Shown here piece by piece: positions 50,001 through 63,474 of a stretch of 64,000 nt of DNA. The DNA is from Paraspadella gotoi. Lineage: Eukaryota; Chaetognatha. The stretch lies in contig CM119263.1 of assembly GCA_051294375.1 (NCBI GenBank), forward strand, positions 25,249,605 through 25,313,604. Direction: 5' to 3'. The translations under genes were made by a program, and so were the position numbers. Below the pieces are notes generated by a model, which was not told the DNA's origin, ran no database searches, and saw only the letters and a list, made by a program, of their open reading frames with translations. Every line of letters begins with the position of its first letter. Positions within the stretch are counted from its first letter, which is position 1.

Positions 50001-52360
50001 CGGAAAAAAAGGAAAAAAATCCGCGCGTCGTGAAAAATTCGTTGAAGAGCCAAAGGACGCGATTTTGAGCGCGGAAAGCTGAGAGCGAAACGCGAGGAAA
50101 TGTGAGGAAATGGGAGGAAGAGGGAGGAAAAAGTGAGGCCTGGGGTCACGCTCAATGAGTCTTCAAGAGTCATGAAATTGAAATTGCCTCCGTTCTCCTC
50201 TTCATCGTCAAATCGTCTTCGCTTCCAAACTACTTTTCTCCCTATTTTCGTCTTCCATGGATTTTTCACTCCTTTTTTTGGGGCCTCGTTCACACCGTTT
50301 TATTGCCTCTTCTTCTCACCATTTTAGCCGCGCGTTCACACCCACTCTTTTTTTCACGTATTTCCTCCATCTTTGGCGGCTCCTTCATGGTCCATTAGAG
50401 CCCATTATACTCCGATACTCCATTCTACTAAATAACTCCACGTTTCCATTTCTTTTACATAACTTTTATTTCAAGAACACGCGAACATTTTTTAGGATTT
50501 TTCAAGTTCGTTCCTTTTTTATAATTTTTACAACTGTTTTAAGTAGAGTTCCAAACTTCCACCAAACCTTTTTCTCAAACCCAGTCCGCGCCCCCTTCTT
50601 GCCCCCCCCCCCCACGCCCTCTGAACTCTCTCGTCGCCTTTCTCTCTCTCTCTCCCTCTTTCCCTCCGTTTTTTTTTTTCTCTCTCTCTCTCTCGCTCCA
50701 CTCTCAATCTTTTTTCAAGTTCCTTCATGTCAAAATTCTATTTCTCTAATGGTGCCCCTCTTTCCTTAGCTTTCTGCTGTCTCAATCTTTTGACACGCAT
50801 CACGATTTTTTTTTCTCTCTTTTTTCTCTTTTTTTTTTCTCCTTTCTTTCTTCCTTTTCCTTTTATCTCTCCCTTTCTTCTTCTTCCCTTCATTTTTTCC
50901 TCCTTTTTATCTCTCCTTCTCTCTCTTTCCTTTTCCATTTCTTTCGCTCTCTTTTTTTTCTCGATTTCTCCTCTCGTCAGTTCCATTATTTCGGCCAGTT
51001 TTAAAGTCTTCCTCTAGTGTCAATTTAAATCAAATTTGTTTCTTTTTGTCTTTCGCGTCAATTTTTATTTTTTGTTCTTTCTTTCTTTGTATGTAATTTG
51101 TCTTATTGCATTATCTTTAAAAAATAAGACGAAGACGACGCCAACGACGCCAAAGACGACGACGACATTAACGACGATTTGTGGCGCCGATACAGCGACG
51201 CCCCGATTCTCCGCGCCGCCCCATTAGCGCCAGGTAAAAGAAATTTAGAAAAAAGAAACGAAAACCAAATTTTAAGAAAAAAAAAACAAAAAACAAAAAA
51301 CAAAACAAAAAATCAAAAAGAATCATGAGATACATGTACTATTAAGTTTAGTATAAATTTTTTACTTCATTCTTAATTTTTTTTAACAAAACTTCAATGC
51401 ATTCATGAATAGTCATTACACTTTTAGAACACAATATATTATATAACAAATTCTTTATAATTCCGGCTTAGTTACATAGTGCCATCTTGTCGTGCCAGGA
51501 TTCCGCGGTTAGTGTCGTGTCAGAAAAACTTTCTAAAAATAGAAAGACCGGAAATCCCGGAAGATGGAATTTGGGAAAGGAACTGGACGAAAACGGAAAC
51601 AGCGCCGGTTCTAAAATACCTGAGCCGTGGCGCACAAAGAGGGCGGACCCCCACCCCCGGGCAAGATCAGTATCGATTTAGTTCTTGCGCCTAGTTTATT
51701 TAGAGAATATATTTTGAGATATTTATTTCCAGAAATGTTGAGATCAAGATCAAATGAAGGTTGGCAAGGTTAGTTATTCCAATAGGAAAGGTTTATTTGG
51801 TATTTTCTTGCCATTTGTAAATGGGGTTTACAAGTGCAGTATTTAATGTAAACCCCACAAAAAAATGATTTAATTAAATTTGCCTCACCTGTGCATATGA
51901 TGTCCCTTCAGAAAAAATGGAAAAAAAAACTTTTTAAATTTACTTTTATTTAGAGCACAATTTTTTGAGGCCTTCTTAAAGGTGCTGACTGCTGAGTCCA
52001 GAAAATAAAAATAAAATAAATAATATAAAATAATACTTGTTCCGTCCACATAAGTTTTTTTTTCATTTACTAAACTGTCATATTGATATTATAATCAACT
52101 TAAAAGAAATTAAATCTCATCGCATTACCGATCGACATAAAACAATTAAATACACAGGGATGGTAATGGGATCCTCTATGCCGGAATCTTTTAATACCGG
52201 AAACGTCGATGCCGAGAGAAGAGGGGAATGCCGGGGAAATCAAAGGCGGAAACGGAAGCGTCTGAGTTGCGAAGCGAAAGACGAGAAAAAAAAACTGGCG
52301 ATTTGGCAAAATTTCAACGCGAAAGAATATTGATGAAAAAGAAAAAAGTATACTACGTGG
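47080..52360. other. Intergenic stretch, no supported gene
   Basis: Mixed AT-rich and pyrimidine-rich DNA. Points of note: a GCGG-rich run at 47430-47475; a hairpin-like pair, GGTCTTCAAAC near 48632 and GTTTGAAGATCAC near 48733; strong donor-like sites at about 47238 (minus) and 49524 (minus) without a convincing exon; a short acidic frame at 51128-51237 ending CCAG|GTAAAAG. None has enough support to call a gene. Confidence 0.5.
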
Positions 52361-52424
52361 AGAGAGAAAGAGAGAGAGAGAGAGTAGAGAAGAGAGGGGA
52401 GAGAGAGAGAGAGGAGAGAGAGAT

Positions 52425-52462
<38 letters not shown>

Positions 52463-52473
52463 GAAGAGAGAGA

Positions 52474-52863
52474 GAGGAGAGAGAGAGACTCGTTTTTAGC
52501 TAATTCCCTTTCAGAGCGCGCTCACATCTCCCCTTCAGAATGACAGAAAGCTCAACGCTTTTTTTAAGGTTTCTTCCAAATGCGAAATGAAAGAGAATGA
52601 CGGAGTTAAAGTGAGTAGAAGAAAAGAGAGGGAGAGAGAGAAGAGAGAGATCCGAGGTCAGAGGAGTCTGCGAGGGCGTGCATAGGGGGGGAGAGAGACG
52701 GTTGCTAAGCAAATCGCGCCGGCCAAAGAAGCTCGAATCTTTCGTTGTCGAAACTACGGTTGCAGAAAAGAAGTGAAAATGGTAAAGCCTATCATTCGCC
52801 AAGGTCAAAAACGTCATTCGATGATTCCGACGAGAGAGAGAGAGAGAGAGACGAGAGAGAGAC

Positions 52864-52929
<66 letters not shown>

Positions 52930-53285
52930 CCGGTTGCTTCACGCGTGAAAAATCCTGACGAGTGAAAAAAGGTGGAAGGAATGGGATGAGAAGATGGAAC
53001 GAGAGGGAGGATCGAGAGAAGGAGAATAAGGAAAGCAAAGTTTCCCCAGTTTCCAGGGTGAACGAGAAAAATCTGAAAGGAAAAAAGGGATTGATGATGT
53101 AAGGAAGTGAGAATAAAAGAACAGCGTTGAGAAATGAATCGGAGGGTCGTAGTAAGCCATACATGCGTAATGAGGCTGTGTCAGATCAAGAAAGCGGGGG
53201 AAAAAAGAAGTTTGAGATTGAAAAGAAAAAAAGAATGAAAGGGAAAAAGTAAAGAAAAAAGTCGTAAGGGAGAAAAGAAGGATAA
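52474..53285 (+). repeat. Duplicated block, left copy, ending at a 25-N gap
   Basis: Contains (GA)n at 52835-52925. Matches 53311-54040 with scattered indels and stops exactly at the 25-N gap 53286-53310. Confidence 0.9.
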
Positions 53286-53310
53286 NNNNNNNNNNNNNNN
53301 NNNNNNNNNN

Positions 53311-53665
53311 GAGAGAGAGAGAGAGAGACTGTTTTAGCTAATCCCCTTTCAAGCGCGCTCACATCTCCCCTTCAGAATGACAGAAGCTCAACGCTTTTTA
53401 AGGTTTCTTCCAAATGCGAAATGAAAGAGAATGACGGAGTTAAAGTGAGTAGAAGAAAAGAGAGGGAGAGAGAGAGAGAGAGATCCGAGGTAAGGACGTC
53501 TGCGAGGGCGTTGCTAAGGGGGGGAGAGAGACGGTTGCTAAGCAAATCGGCCGGCCAAAGAAGCTCGAAATCTTTTCGTTTCGAAACTACCGGTTGGCAG
53601 AAAAGAAGTGAAAATGGGTAAACCTATCATTCGCCAAGGTCAAAAACGTCATTACCATGATTCCG

Positions 53666-53728
<63 letters not shown>

Positions 53729-54040
53729 CGGTGCTTCACGGTGAAAAATCCTGACGAGTGAAAAAAGGTGGAAGGAATGGGATGAGAAGATGGAACGAGA
53801 GGGAGGATCGAGAGAAGGGAGAATAAGGAAAGCAAAGTTTCCCCAGTTTCCAGGTGAACGAGAAAAATCTGAAAGGAAAAAAGGGATTGATGATGGAAGG
53901 AAGTGAGAATAAAAGACAGCGTGAGAAATGAATCGGAGGGTAGTAAGTGAAGAGTGAATAAGAAACGGAAGAAGTGAGATGAAAAGAAAAAAGAATGAAA
54001 GGGAGAAAAGAAAAAAGTCGAAGGGGAGAAAAGAAGATAA
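53311..54040 (+). repeat. Duplicated block, right copy, starting at a 25-N gap
   Basis: Same sequence as 52474-53285, continuing into unique sequence after GAAAAGAAGATAATGAAC. Consistent with an unmerged contig overlap. Confidence 0.9.
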
Positions 54041-54254
54041 TGAACTTAGAAACAAAGAAGAGAGAAGAAAAAGAAGACAGAAGGTAGGAAAAGAAAAAAA
54101 GAGGGGGAGGAGGGGAAAAGAAGGAGACTAAAGGTAGAAACGAAGAAGGAAGAGGAGGAAGAGGAAGAGAAAGAGGAGGAAACGTCTCTGGCGACAGAAA
54201 GGAGAAAAGTTCCCACGACGTCGATTAGAAGGAGACGATTCCTACATCGATTGG

Positions 54255-54410
54255 CTGCCAACAATCGCAATCACATCCTCATTGTGAGATTGGGCCTTCG
54301 TTCTACCTATTTCCTTCTCTCTCTCTGGCCTAGCCAACCAATCGCAGATACACATTCCTCATTGTGAGATTTCGGCCTTCGTTCTTCATATTTCCCTTCT
54401 CCTCTCTCTC
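54255..54410. repeat. Tandem duplication of about 80 bp
   Basis: Two copies share CAATCGCA, CA(T)TCCTCATTGTGAGATT and GGCCTTCGTTCT, separated by a CT-rich stretch and followed by a longer CT tract (54395-54520). Confidence 0.75.
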
Positions 54411-54427
54411 TTCCTCCTCTCTCTCTC

Positions 54428-54460
<33 letters not shown>

Positions 54461-54717
54461 TCTGCTCTCCTCTCCTCTCTTTCTCTCTCTCAATTCTCTC
54501 TCTCTCTCTCTCTCTCTCTATCCTTAAAAACGTCCCTCTATAAATNNNNNNNNNNNNNNNNNNNNNNNNNAAATTTTCAAAACTAAACCTCTTTCCTCTT
54601 TTTTCACGAACCTTTTTCCTTTTTTTTCAGCTGCCTCTGTCCGTACGTCAGTCGTTCGCTCCCATTTTAAAGAGTTTTCCCGCCAACCAATCCAATTAAC
54701 CGTCGGTTCCTTTTCAG

Positions 54718-54955
54718 AATGGCGATCGGGCGTCGAACTTCATCAATCGACATCGGAATTAATTGCGGCAGGGATCTCTGGTTTCCTGGCGTCGTCGTTG
54801 TGGTCGTCGTCGTCGTTCTCATCTCGACGTCAGCTCCGCATCGTGTCAACTGGCTCATAGCTCGGCCGCTAGGCGCCGTCATTGTCTCAAAAGAGCGTTA
54901 TGGCTGTCATAACCGATGGCTTCATTAAACGTGGCTCTGAAACTCATATAAAGGT
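54718..54955 (+). other. Possible non-coding or 5' UTR exon
   Basis: Bounded by an acceptor-like CCTTTTCAG and a donor-like AAAG|GTGAGTC. All three frames contain a stop before the donor. The longest is a 69-codon frame starting MAIGRR, whose middle is the translation of (GTC)n. If real, it is non-coding or ends a short peptide; evidence is only the splice-like borders. Confidence 0.15.
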
Positions 54956-55434
54956 GAGTCTATGTTAAATTTTATCTGTTCGCTCACGTCAGTAGCCTTG
55001 TACACTAATTCAACGCCAATTTTTTCCAATTTCTTCTCAACGAGACCCTCTATATTTCTCTCCAAACCTTTCCTTACGCCATCCACCACGCCAAACTCCC
55101 TCCCGCGCCAACCTCATCCCTTACGCCATCTTCCAGTCTCCTTCGTCCCCAAAAATCCTCCGGTCTAATTTGTCGGCGCATCTTTCCGGAAACGGCGCGC
55201 CCTCCCAAGGCCGACGCCGAAATTAGTTTTGAGGCCGAATCACGAGGATGACGCCAATGACGGGCGCGCATTGAAATTCAATGGGTCGTTGCCGGAAGAC
55301 GCCGCTGCCGAGAGACGGCGACGTCTACGAACGACGCCCTTGACGCCGCTGCCGACGACGACGACGACGACGAAACTTGGAATCGCTCGTCGCCCTTTTT
55401 CGTCCTTTAAACAGGCGCTTCCAGTCTATGACAT

Positions 55435-55436
<2 letters not shown>

Positions 55437-55465
<29 letters not shown>

Positions 55466-56347
55466 CAAGAGATATTAATCGATCGCTAATGAGTCTGGGA
55501 AAAAAACAACACCGTCGTTTCTTCTCTCACTCTGCTTCGAATAACTCACCCTTCACTCTTTAACCTCGAGTCACGACCTTCCCCCGGAATTTCTCCACCT
55601 CACCTTTCTTCACCTCACCTTTCCCAATGTTTTTCTTTTTCGTTTCCCGAAAGTCGAAGTTCATTTGTATTATTTCAAACTGTCGCCGCCCGCCGCCGCC
55701 CGCCGCCGCCGCTGCCGCCGCAGCCCGACGCCGTTTCCTTAACGACGAACATAACTCCGCCGAGTAACAAAAGAGAAAAAGAAGAAAAAAAAACCCCGCG
55801 TCCACATCCGTAAGAGAAGAGAAAAAGAAAAAAAACCCCGGTAGCGACGACGCCCTTGGATCGCCGAAAAGAAAAAACTCCCTTCCGTTTCTGTTCTCTC
55901 TCCGCCGCCTCCGTCTCCGCCTCCGCCGCCGCCTAACTCAGCAGGCGCGGCAGCAGCAGCGCCCGACGCCGCTCTGGCACCCGGTCTACTTTCGTTTTTC
56001 CCAAATTAGTTAACAAGTTTTTGGAGAGAGACGAGCCAGAGAGAGAGAGAGAGATAGAGAGAGAGAGTTTTCCTTGTTTGGGGAGGAAAAGGTAGATGGC
56101 GTTGATGGCGCTGACGCCACGAGCGCCTCGACGATGACGTCGGGCGCCGAGGAGGAGACGGGGACACGCCCACAACGCCCACGAGCGCAAACACCGGAAG
56201 TGGAAGAGGCGAAGGAGGATGGCGAGGGAGAGAAGAAAAGAAAAGAAATGCGAAAAAATAACGGAAGAAAAACAAAATAAGTTGCAAGAAGGAAAGGAAA
56301 AAGGAAGGAAAGAAAGAAAGAAAGAGAGAAAGAAAGAAGGAAAGAAA
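55437..56347. other. Intergenic stretch with GC-rich trinucleotide runs
   Basis: (GA)n at 55437-55466, CCG/GCC-rich runs at 55683-55730 and 55900-55935, GA tract near 56040-56067, then GAAA-type sequence entering the N run at 56348. No supported gene. Confidence 0.6.
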
Positions 56348-57101
56348 NNNNNNNNNNNNNNNNNNNNNNNNNNNNNNNNNNNNNNNNNNNNNNNNNNNNN
56401 NNNNNNNNNNNNNNNNNNNNNNNNNNNNNNNNNNNNNNNNNNNNNNNNNNNNNNNNNNNNNNNNNNNNNNNNNNNNNNNNNNNNNNNNNNNNNNNNNNNN
56501 NGAAAGAAAGAAAGAAAGAAAGAAAGAAAAGAAGAGAAAAATAAAAAGTAAAGAAAAAGGACCTAAAGGAAAGAAAGAAAGACAACCATCAGAGCTCATC
56601 CCTTCCCTACCGACCAAAAAAAAAAAAAAGAGTAAAGTCGGCGGAAAAACCTTGAAGGTGGAAAAGATAAAAAAACGATTTACGCCTTTAAAAAGTTGGA
56701 ACCACGTCTTTCCCCCGCTTCCCGCTTTTCGCTCCGCCTTCGCTGGTGCGACTGGAGTGAGATGCGCCCCATTAGCTCCCCAACGGCCCAAAGATTTCCT
56801 TCAAATCTCTCTCTCTCTCTCTCNNNNNNNNNNNNNNNNNNNNNNNNNNNNNNNNNNNNNNNNNNNNNNNNNNNNNNNNNNNNNNNNNNNNNNNNNNNNN
56901 NNNNNNNNNNNNNNNNNNNNNNNNNNNNNNNNNNNNNNNNNNNNNNNNNNNNNNNNNNNNNNNNNNNNNNNNNNNNNNNNNNNNNNNNNNNNNNNNNNNN
57001 NNNNNNNNNNNNNNNNNNNNNNNNNNNNNNNNNNNNNNNNNNNNNNNNNNNNNNNNNNNNNNNNNNNNNNNNNNNNNNNNNNNNNNNNNNNNNNNNNNNN
57101 N
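56348..57101. other. Two N gaps at (GAAA)n and (CT)n tracts
   Basis: N at 56348-56501 is flanked on both sides by GAAA repeats; N at 56824-57101 is flanked on both sides by CT repeats. The gaps clearly hide long microsatellites. Confidence 0.9.
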
Positions 57102-57225
57102 CTCTCTTTTTTCTCCTCTCTATTCACCTCTCTCGTGACCCATCGCGTCATCAGCGCAACAATCATCCCCCTAATTAACCTACATTTTTCTCTTTCATGA
57201 TCGCCCGTCGGCTGGTTCCTCTCTC

Positions 57226-57376
<151 letters not shown>

Positions 57377-57569
57377 GGTCTCTTTCCTCTTTTCACAATT
57401 GACGTCGTCGTCCCTTATAATTGTATCGCTTTCGTCGTCTCTCTCTCCCTCCTTTTTCGTCATTGACTCCCTCTCTGTCTCGCCCCCAAAGCGGGGGATT
57501 TTCGAGCGCCGGGTCTTTTGCGCCTGCGCGGGATTGAGTTAATGACGTGTTTCCGGCGGCCGGTTCCGC

Positions 57570-57570
57570 G

Positions 57571-57662
<92 letters not shown>
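57570..57662. repeat. (GA)n microsatellite
   Basis: Pure GA tract 200 bp after the CT tract at 57226-57371, so the two could pair as a long inverted repeat. Confidence 0.96.
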
Positions 57663-57664
<2 letters not shown>

Positions 57665-57669
57665 TCTCA

Positions 57670-59540
57670 ATATATCATAACAAGTTTGAGGGATACTTGG
57701 TGTGTTACAATGAAGAAAGTTCGTTCGTTGTTTTAAATTGCAGCAATTCTTTTCGTCCATTTATGAGTAAAAAAAAAAAATAAAATATACTTATTTACAT
57801 CTTGTTTTTTAATTGTAAAATTTGTAATTCCATATTGATTTTTTTTTTCCTTTCGTACTTTGGTAAATTCTCATTAATTTTTTAAGTCATTTTCTTCATT
57901 CTTCTATTTTCTGTTTTTTACATTCGGTTTTCTCATTTTCTTTTCTCTGTTTTCCTTTTATCGCTTTTGTTTCTTTTCCTCCTCGTTTCTGTTTTTCCTC
58001 CTCCAAGAAAATCGCGGCCCTCAACGATCATAACCCTTCCAATGAGAATCCCTTGTTTTTTCTATCGATTTTAAGAGGAGAAAAGAAAGAGAGGAAGAAG
58101 AAAATGGAGCAAAGAAGAAGGAGAGGAGAAAATAGAAGGAAGAAGATAATGACAAAGAAAAAAGAACCACTGACGTCCGCTAAAAGAAAAAAAGAGGGAC
58201 TTAGAAAAACTGCCTCGGCAACAGGCAAAAGAAACGAGCGATAAAACAACAACAAAACAACAACAACAAAAACAAACAAAGAAATGATTATGACGAGGCC
58301 GAACGAAAAGGCGGAAGGGAGATGAGAGAGACGAGAGAGACCGAAGAGAGAAAAGAGAGAGAGAGACGAGAGAGAGGAGAGAAATCGCTTAGACCTAATC
58401 AGAGAGAGTGAGGAAGAGATGATGCCTGGATGGGAGAAGATGAGATGAGAGAAGTGATGAGTCGGCAAGAGATCTCTTGGGTGGAATGCTGGAAAGGCCA
58501 GACCGCGTTCGCGATTAGATCGAGTTGTCACACAAAGCGGAGTGGTCGGAAGGTCGACGGAGGCCGGGACAGAAGCAGCCCTGCCACGGGGTCAGATCGC
58601 TATGATATGGCGAGAGAGAGAGAGAATGCAGAAGAAAATACCAAGAAATTGACGAAAATCAAGGAACAATATTTAATGTAAAAGGATATATTTTATAAAA
58701 ATTAGACAATGACTGAGTGTTAAAATGAAATTCGAAATTTGGAAGAAGAAAAAAAAGCAAATGAAATGAAAACAAAGAGAGAAAGAAAAACTCGCGAAAG
58801 AAAATAAGATTTTTGAGAAGAAGAAAAAGAAAGGAAATCGGAAACGAGGAAAGAAAAAAGAAAAAGAAAAGAAAAGAGGAAATAGAAAGAAAGGAAGGAA
58901 GGAAACAGGATCTAACACCCGCTAATCAGGGGAGAAGCCGCGAATGTTATGGTGGAGCTAAAAGGTTGTCACGTTTGGGCACATTTCCAATGGCGACACG
59001 TCTTGGCAGATTTGCGCCGCGGGGGCCAATAATCCGCCGCCGCCGCCGCCACCGCCGCCTTTGTCGCCGCCGACTCCGCCTTTCTGCCGGGAAGACCGCC
59101 ACCAAACCGCGACCGACCGGACGTGGCGACTTAGCTGGAAAAACNNNNNNNNNNNNNNNNNNNNNNNNNNNNNNNNNNNNNNNNNNNNNNNNNNNNNNNN
59201 NNNNNNNNNNNNNNNNNNNNNNNNNNNNNNNNNNNNNNNNNNNNNNNNNNNNNNNNNNNNNNNNNNNNNNNCTCTCTCTCTTTCACCCTTCGCTGACCCT
59301 CGTTCTCCCTTCTCTCTCGTTTCCTCATCCACCCGCTAATAACAGAGACTTGACCCCCTAACAAGGAGGAAACGACGTGTTTTTTGGGGTTTTCAAAACT
59401 GAGGGGTGGAGGGAGAGAGAGAGAGAGAGGGAGAAGGGAGAAGAGAGAAGGGAGAAGGGAGAAGGGAGAAGGGATTGATCTGAAGAGAAGTAAAAAGAAA
59501 TAGTGACAGAGAGGAACAGAAGAAAGGTAGATAGGCTCCA
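57670..59540. other. Intergenic stretch, no supported gene
   Basis: AT-rich then purine-rich DNA, a CCG-rich run at 59034-59060, and N at 59145-59271 flanked by CT repeats. Open frames are low-complexity. Confidence 0.6.
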
Positions 59541-59548
59541 GAGTAAAC

Positions 59549-59640
<92 letters not shown>

Positions 59641-59653
59641 AAAAAGAAAGAAA
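59549..59653. repeat. (GAAA)n microsatellite
   Basis: About 23 tandem AAAG units. Confidence 0.96.
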
Positions 59654-59659
59654 GATAGA

Positions 59660-62540
59660 TCGATTCCACCGCGACTCACTTGAGGTAGCATCGACGACGG
59701 AGACACACAGTGACTCGATTCCATCCCCCTATTCCTACCCACCTCCACCCCACATCCCCCCCCCACCTTCGTTTCGTCCAAAACATCTTCCCTTCTCACC
59801 TTTTTTTGGCAGAGCTCGCCCAAAACATTTTCGGGCATTGATTTTATGTCAAGAGGCCGAGAGAGAGGAAACGAAGAAGATAAACAAACTGAGAGGGGAG
59901 GAAAGGAAAGGAAAGGAAAGGAAAGGAAAGGAAAGAAGGAAGGGAAGAAGGAAGGAAGAAAGAATAGAAGGGAGGAACGAGGGAAAAAGGAAAGGAATGA
60001 ATGATAGCCGGAAGCAATGAAGAAAAGTAAAGAAAGGAGGAAAGAAGGAAAGCGTGAAAAATAACCTGAAAGGGAAATGAAAAACCAAAAGGGAGACAAA
60101 ATGAAAAGCGAAAAGTCGACGATTTTTTTTGGGCGACTTTTTTTTTCGTCTTTTGTCTTTTCGTCAAACGAGTGACAACTCACGTGTGGCTGAGATAAAG
60201 AGAGANNNNNNNNNNNNNNNNNNNNNNNNNNNNNNNNNNNNNNNNNNNNNNNNNNNNNNNNNNNNNNNNNNNNNNNNNNNNNNNNNNNNNNNNNNNNNNN
60301 NNNNNNNNNNNNNNNNNNNNNNNNNNNNNNNNNNNNNNNNNNNNNNNNNNNNNNNNNNNNNNNNNNNNNNNTTTTTAAAAAAAAAAGACCGTCATATTGC
60401 CATTGTTCAGTAAAAATCACGTTTCTTCCTCATTATTATCACTTCATCTTCATCATCATCATCATCATCTTCGTCATCTTCCATACGAACGGCAACGAGG
60501 ATCGATACCAATCCCTCGTCAACCTTCCATCAATTCTTGTCGTCGTCATCGTCGTCGTCGTCGTCATCATCGCCAACATCATCGAAGACCTGGTGACGGC
60601 AATCCCGACTGCGCTGCCTTTTTTTTCACAGGAAATGACATTTTGATTGCGTCTTTGGCGCGATGGCGGCAGGGAGGGATGGCGGCGGGGGAGGTGGCGA
60701 ACGCTCCGGCGAGGGTTGCGGCACGAGTTGCGGCAAAAGATGGCAGAGGAAAGAGTTTCAGAGAAAAATGGCGGCGGTGGTGGCTGTGAAAGTCGCTGCA
60801 TGGCTAGGAGGAGGCTAGGGTGGTGGCGGCAGTAGTGGCGAAGACATCTAAAAGGGTTGCGCCTTGGGTCAGGCGATAACAATGTAGATGAAATTATTGC
60901 TGATTATTGTCAGATTGTCCGTCATGATAACAAGGACAACCATGATGACAAGGACAACAACAGAAGATTAAAACTGATGACACAACAATCTCGACGAGGC
61001 AAGGTCTGGAGACGATAAGTATTATCTTCTGACGAGGTGGCTGCGACTGTGAGGTAGGGTTGGCTCCCGCAGCGGCGGCGGCGGCGGCGAACCAATCTTC
61101 CACCCACTTTCTCCTTCCGATTCGCCGTCTTTTGTTCCACGTTTTTCTCCCCCTTGATGAAACTTTAATCAAACTCCATCTTTGGATTCGATTTTACTCT
61201 TCTTCACTTTTCTTTCCTCCGTTTTTCTTTTCTCTTATCTTTCCTCCTTTTTTTGTTTTACTTTGATTTTTTTTAAATCCTTTTGTTTGTTTTATTCATA
61301 AAAATAATAATAATAATAATCTCAGTTTTTTCTGAACAACCTTTAAAAATATTTATATGACATAAATCTACGGCATGCGTCTATTAACTCGGTACAACCA
61401 ATCTAAAAGTTATATATTTAACTAAAAAAAGAAGCAAAAAAGACGATAAAAATCCAACGTTTAATCCGATTTCGTTTCTCACGTTTTTTTTCCGTTTAAC
61501 TCCAACTTTCTATTCAGAGATGAAAAAATTGGAAATCAATTCAGATCCTTTATCTCTGTCGTACTCCCTCCCACTTTCTTGCTGAGATTAAAAACATTTA
61601 TTCTAAATAAATAACTCTCTCTCTCTGTCTCTGTCTCTCTATCTCATTCTTTCTCTTTCACATTTCTGCCTTTCTCCCATTTCCTTCCAGCCTTGATCCT
61701 TCCTCTTCTTCCATCTCATTTTCCGCTTTTTCTCTTCAATCTTTTCTTTCACTCTCTCCTCTTCATCTTCCTCCTCTTCATCTTCTTCCTCCTCCTCTTC
61801 CTCCTCCTCTTTTCCGCCCTTTTCCTCCAATCTCCAAAATATCTCCTGTAAATCAGTTTAATTCCATCTCCGATTCTCTTTTGTTTTCTGCGTCGGTTGA
61901 CACATCACATTTTCGAAGCGAATCATCGACACCAGAGGGAAGCCTAATGGCAATCTAAGTTTAAACCAAATTTTGATTTTCTGTGAAAATCTTAAAATTA
62001 CAAATCTAATAAACAAAAAGGTAATAGAGAGCTATTTAAATTTAAAGAAGCTAAGTTTTTGTTTATACAAATAAATTGAACTAACGCAGCAATAAAAACT
62101 CTCTTTCCCTATTTCGATTCGTTTTAAAAAACAAAAGTCGGTTGTAAAAATCATTTCGATCCCCTCCGCCAGAGCGCGACGGGAGGAGAATTGATTAGCA
62201 TTTTGTCCGCGAAGATAAAAAAGAAAAAAAAAACTTAGGAAAAANNNNNNNNNNCTCATCGCCCCCCTTATCCGGCGTTTCCGCGATTCAAATGAAAATT
62301 CAGTCGCTTAGCAACTCGACAGAGTTTTACGATTTTTATGGATTTTATCTCGAAGACCAAAAGGAGTGCGAAGCTTCGACACGCGCGGCGGCGCCACCTG
62401 ATCTGAAATTCAAAGTTACAACCTAAAAGAACATCATCTGAAAAACAAAAGACTATGAATACTGAATTCTTTTATGGTTTTAATCAAGGAGATGGGACCA
62501 GGGGTTTCTTTTGTTTCACCGAAGACGTAAAAAAGATGAG
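59660..62540. other. Intergenic stretch, no supported gene
   Basis: A (GGAAA)n run near 59897-59935, N at 60206-60371, ATC/CGT trinucleotide runs at 60440-60575, a GGCGG-rich block at 60660-60840, and pyrimidine-rich DNA at 61615-61815. Nothing coding that I can support. Confidence 0.6.
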
Positions 62541-62547
62541 ATACAAA

Positions 62548-62550
<3 letters not shown>

Positions 62551-62623
<73 letters not shown>
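62551..62623. repeat. (GA)n microsatellite
   Basis: Pure GA tract of about 72 bp. Confidence 0.96.
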
Positions 62624-62626
<3 letters not shown>

Positions 62627-63372
62627 CAAAAAAGTTCGCAAAAAGGATTTGGGGGACGGTTCGAGCGAAAAAAAAGGCGCTCGAAGGATGGCACACGCCT
62701 CTCTGTATCTCTCTCTTTTTCTTTTTTGCTCTCTCCCTCTCTTTGTCTCTGTCTCTCTCCCATTCCTTGCCTCCATTATGTCTTTCCCTCTCCTGCTTTC
62801 CTCGGGAGGAACCAAGTCAATCAGAAGGAAGCAAAGTCAGAGGAACCGGCCGAAAGGAGATCCGCCCGGGATCATCATTTAGAAATATTCTCTCTCNNNN
62901 NNNNNNNNNNNNNNNNNNNNNNNNNNNNNNNNNNNNNNNNNNNNNNNNNNGAAAAAAGGCGTAGAGAAGGTAAAAATAATAAATGGGTAGAAAGATTGAA
63001 TGAGGAAGAACGAACTGCAGTGGCCTGGGGGAGGAAAGGGGACGGAAGAGAGAGAGAAGATGAAGAGAGAGGAGAGAGAGAGAGGAGAAGGAGAGCGGCA
63101 GGTTTTTTTTTCTCTTTCTTTTTTGGGTCTTTTTTTCTTTTTTCATTTTCTCTCCGGAAAAAAAAGAGGACGAATAAGCGACGAAATCGGATTGTCTGTC
63201 GCTCGACGCGAATTGGATTCGCTTCGATTGGATGCTCCTTTGTTTTTTCCTCATTCCGTTCGGTAGCCGCCAGCGCCGCCGAGCGCATAATGTAATAACT
63301 AAGCCGATTTGCCTCCTTTAAATCTGAGGTAATAAATCTAAAGTACGATCAACGCCCAAGCCCGAGATTTGC

Positions 63373-63474
<102 letters not shown>

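Noticed and set aside
55206-55466. Open frame through 55.2-55.5 kb rich in Arg and Thr
   Set aside because: It runs into (GAC)n and (GA)n translations and has no ATG start or recognisable domain.
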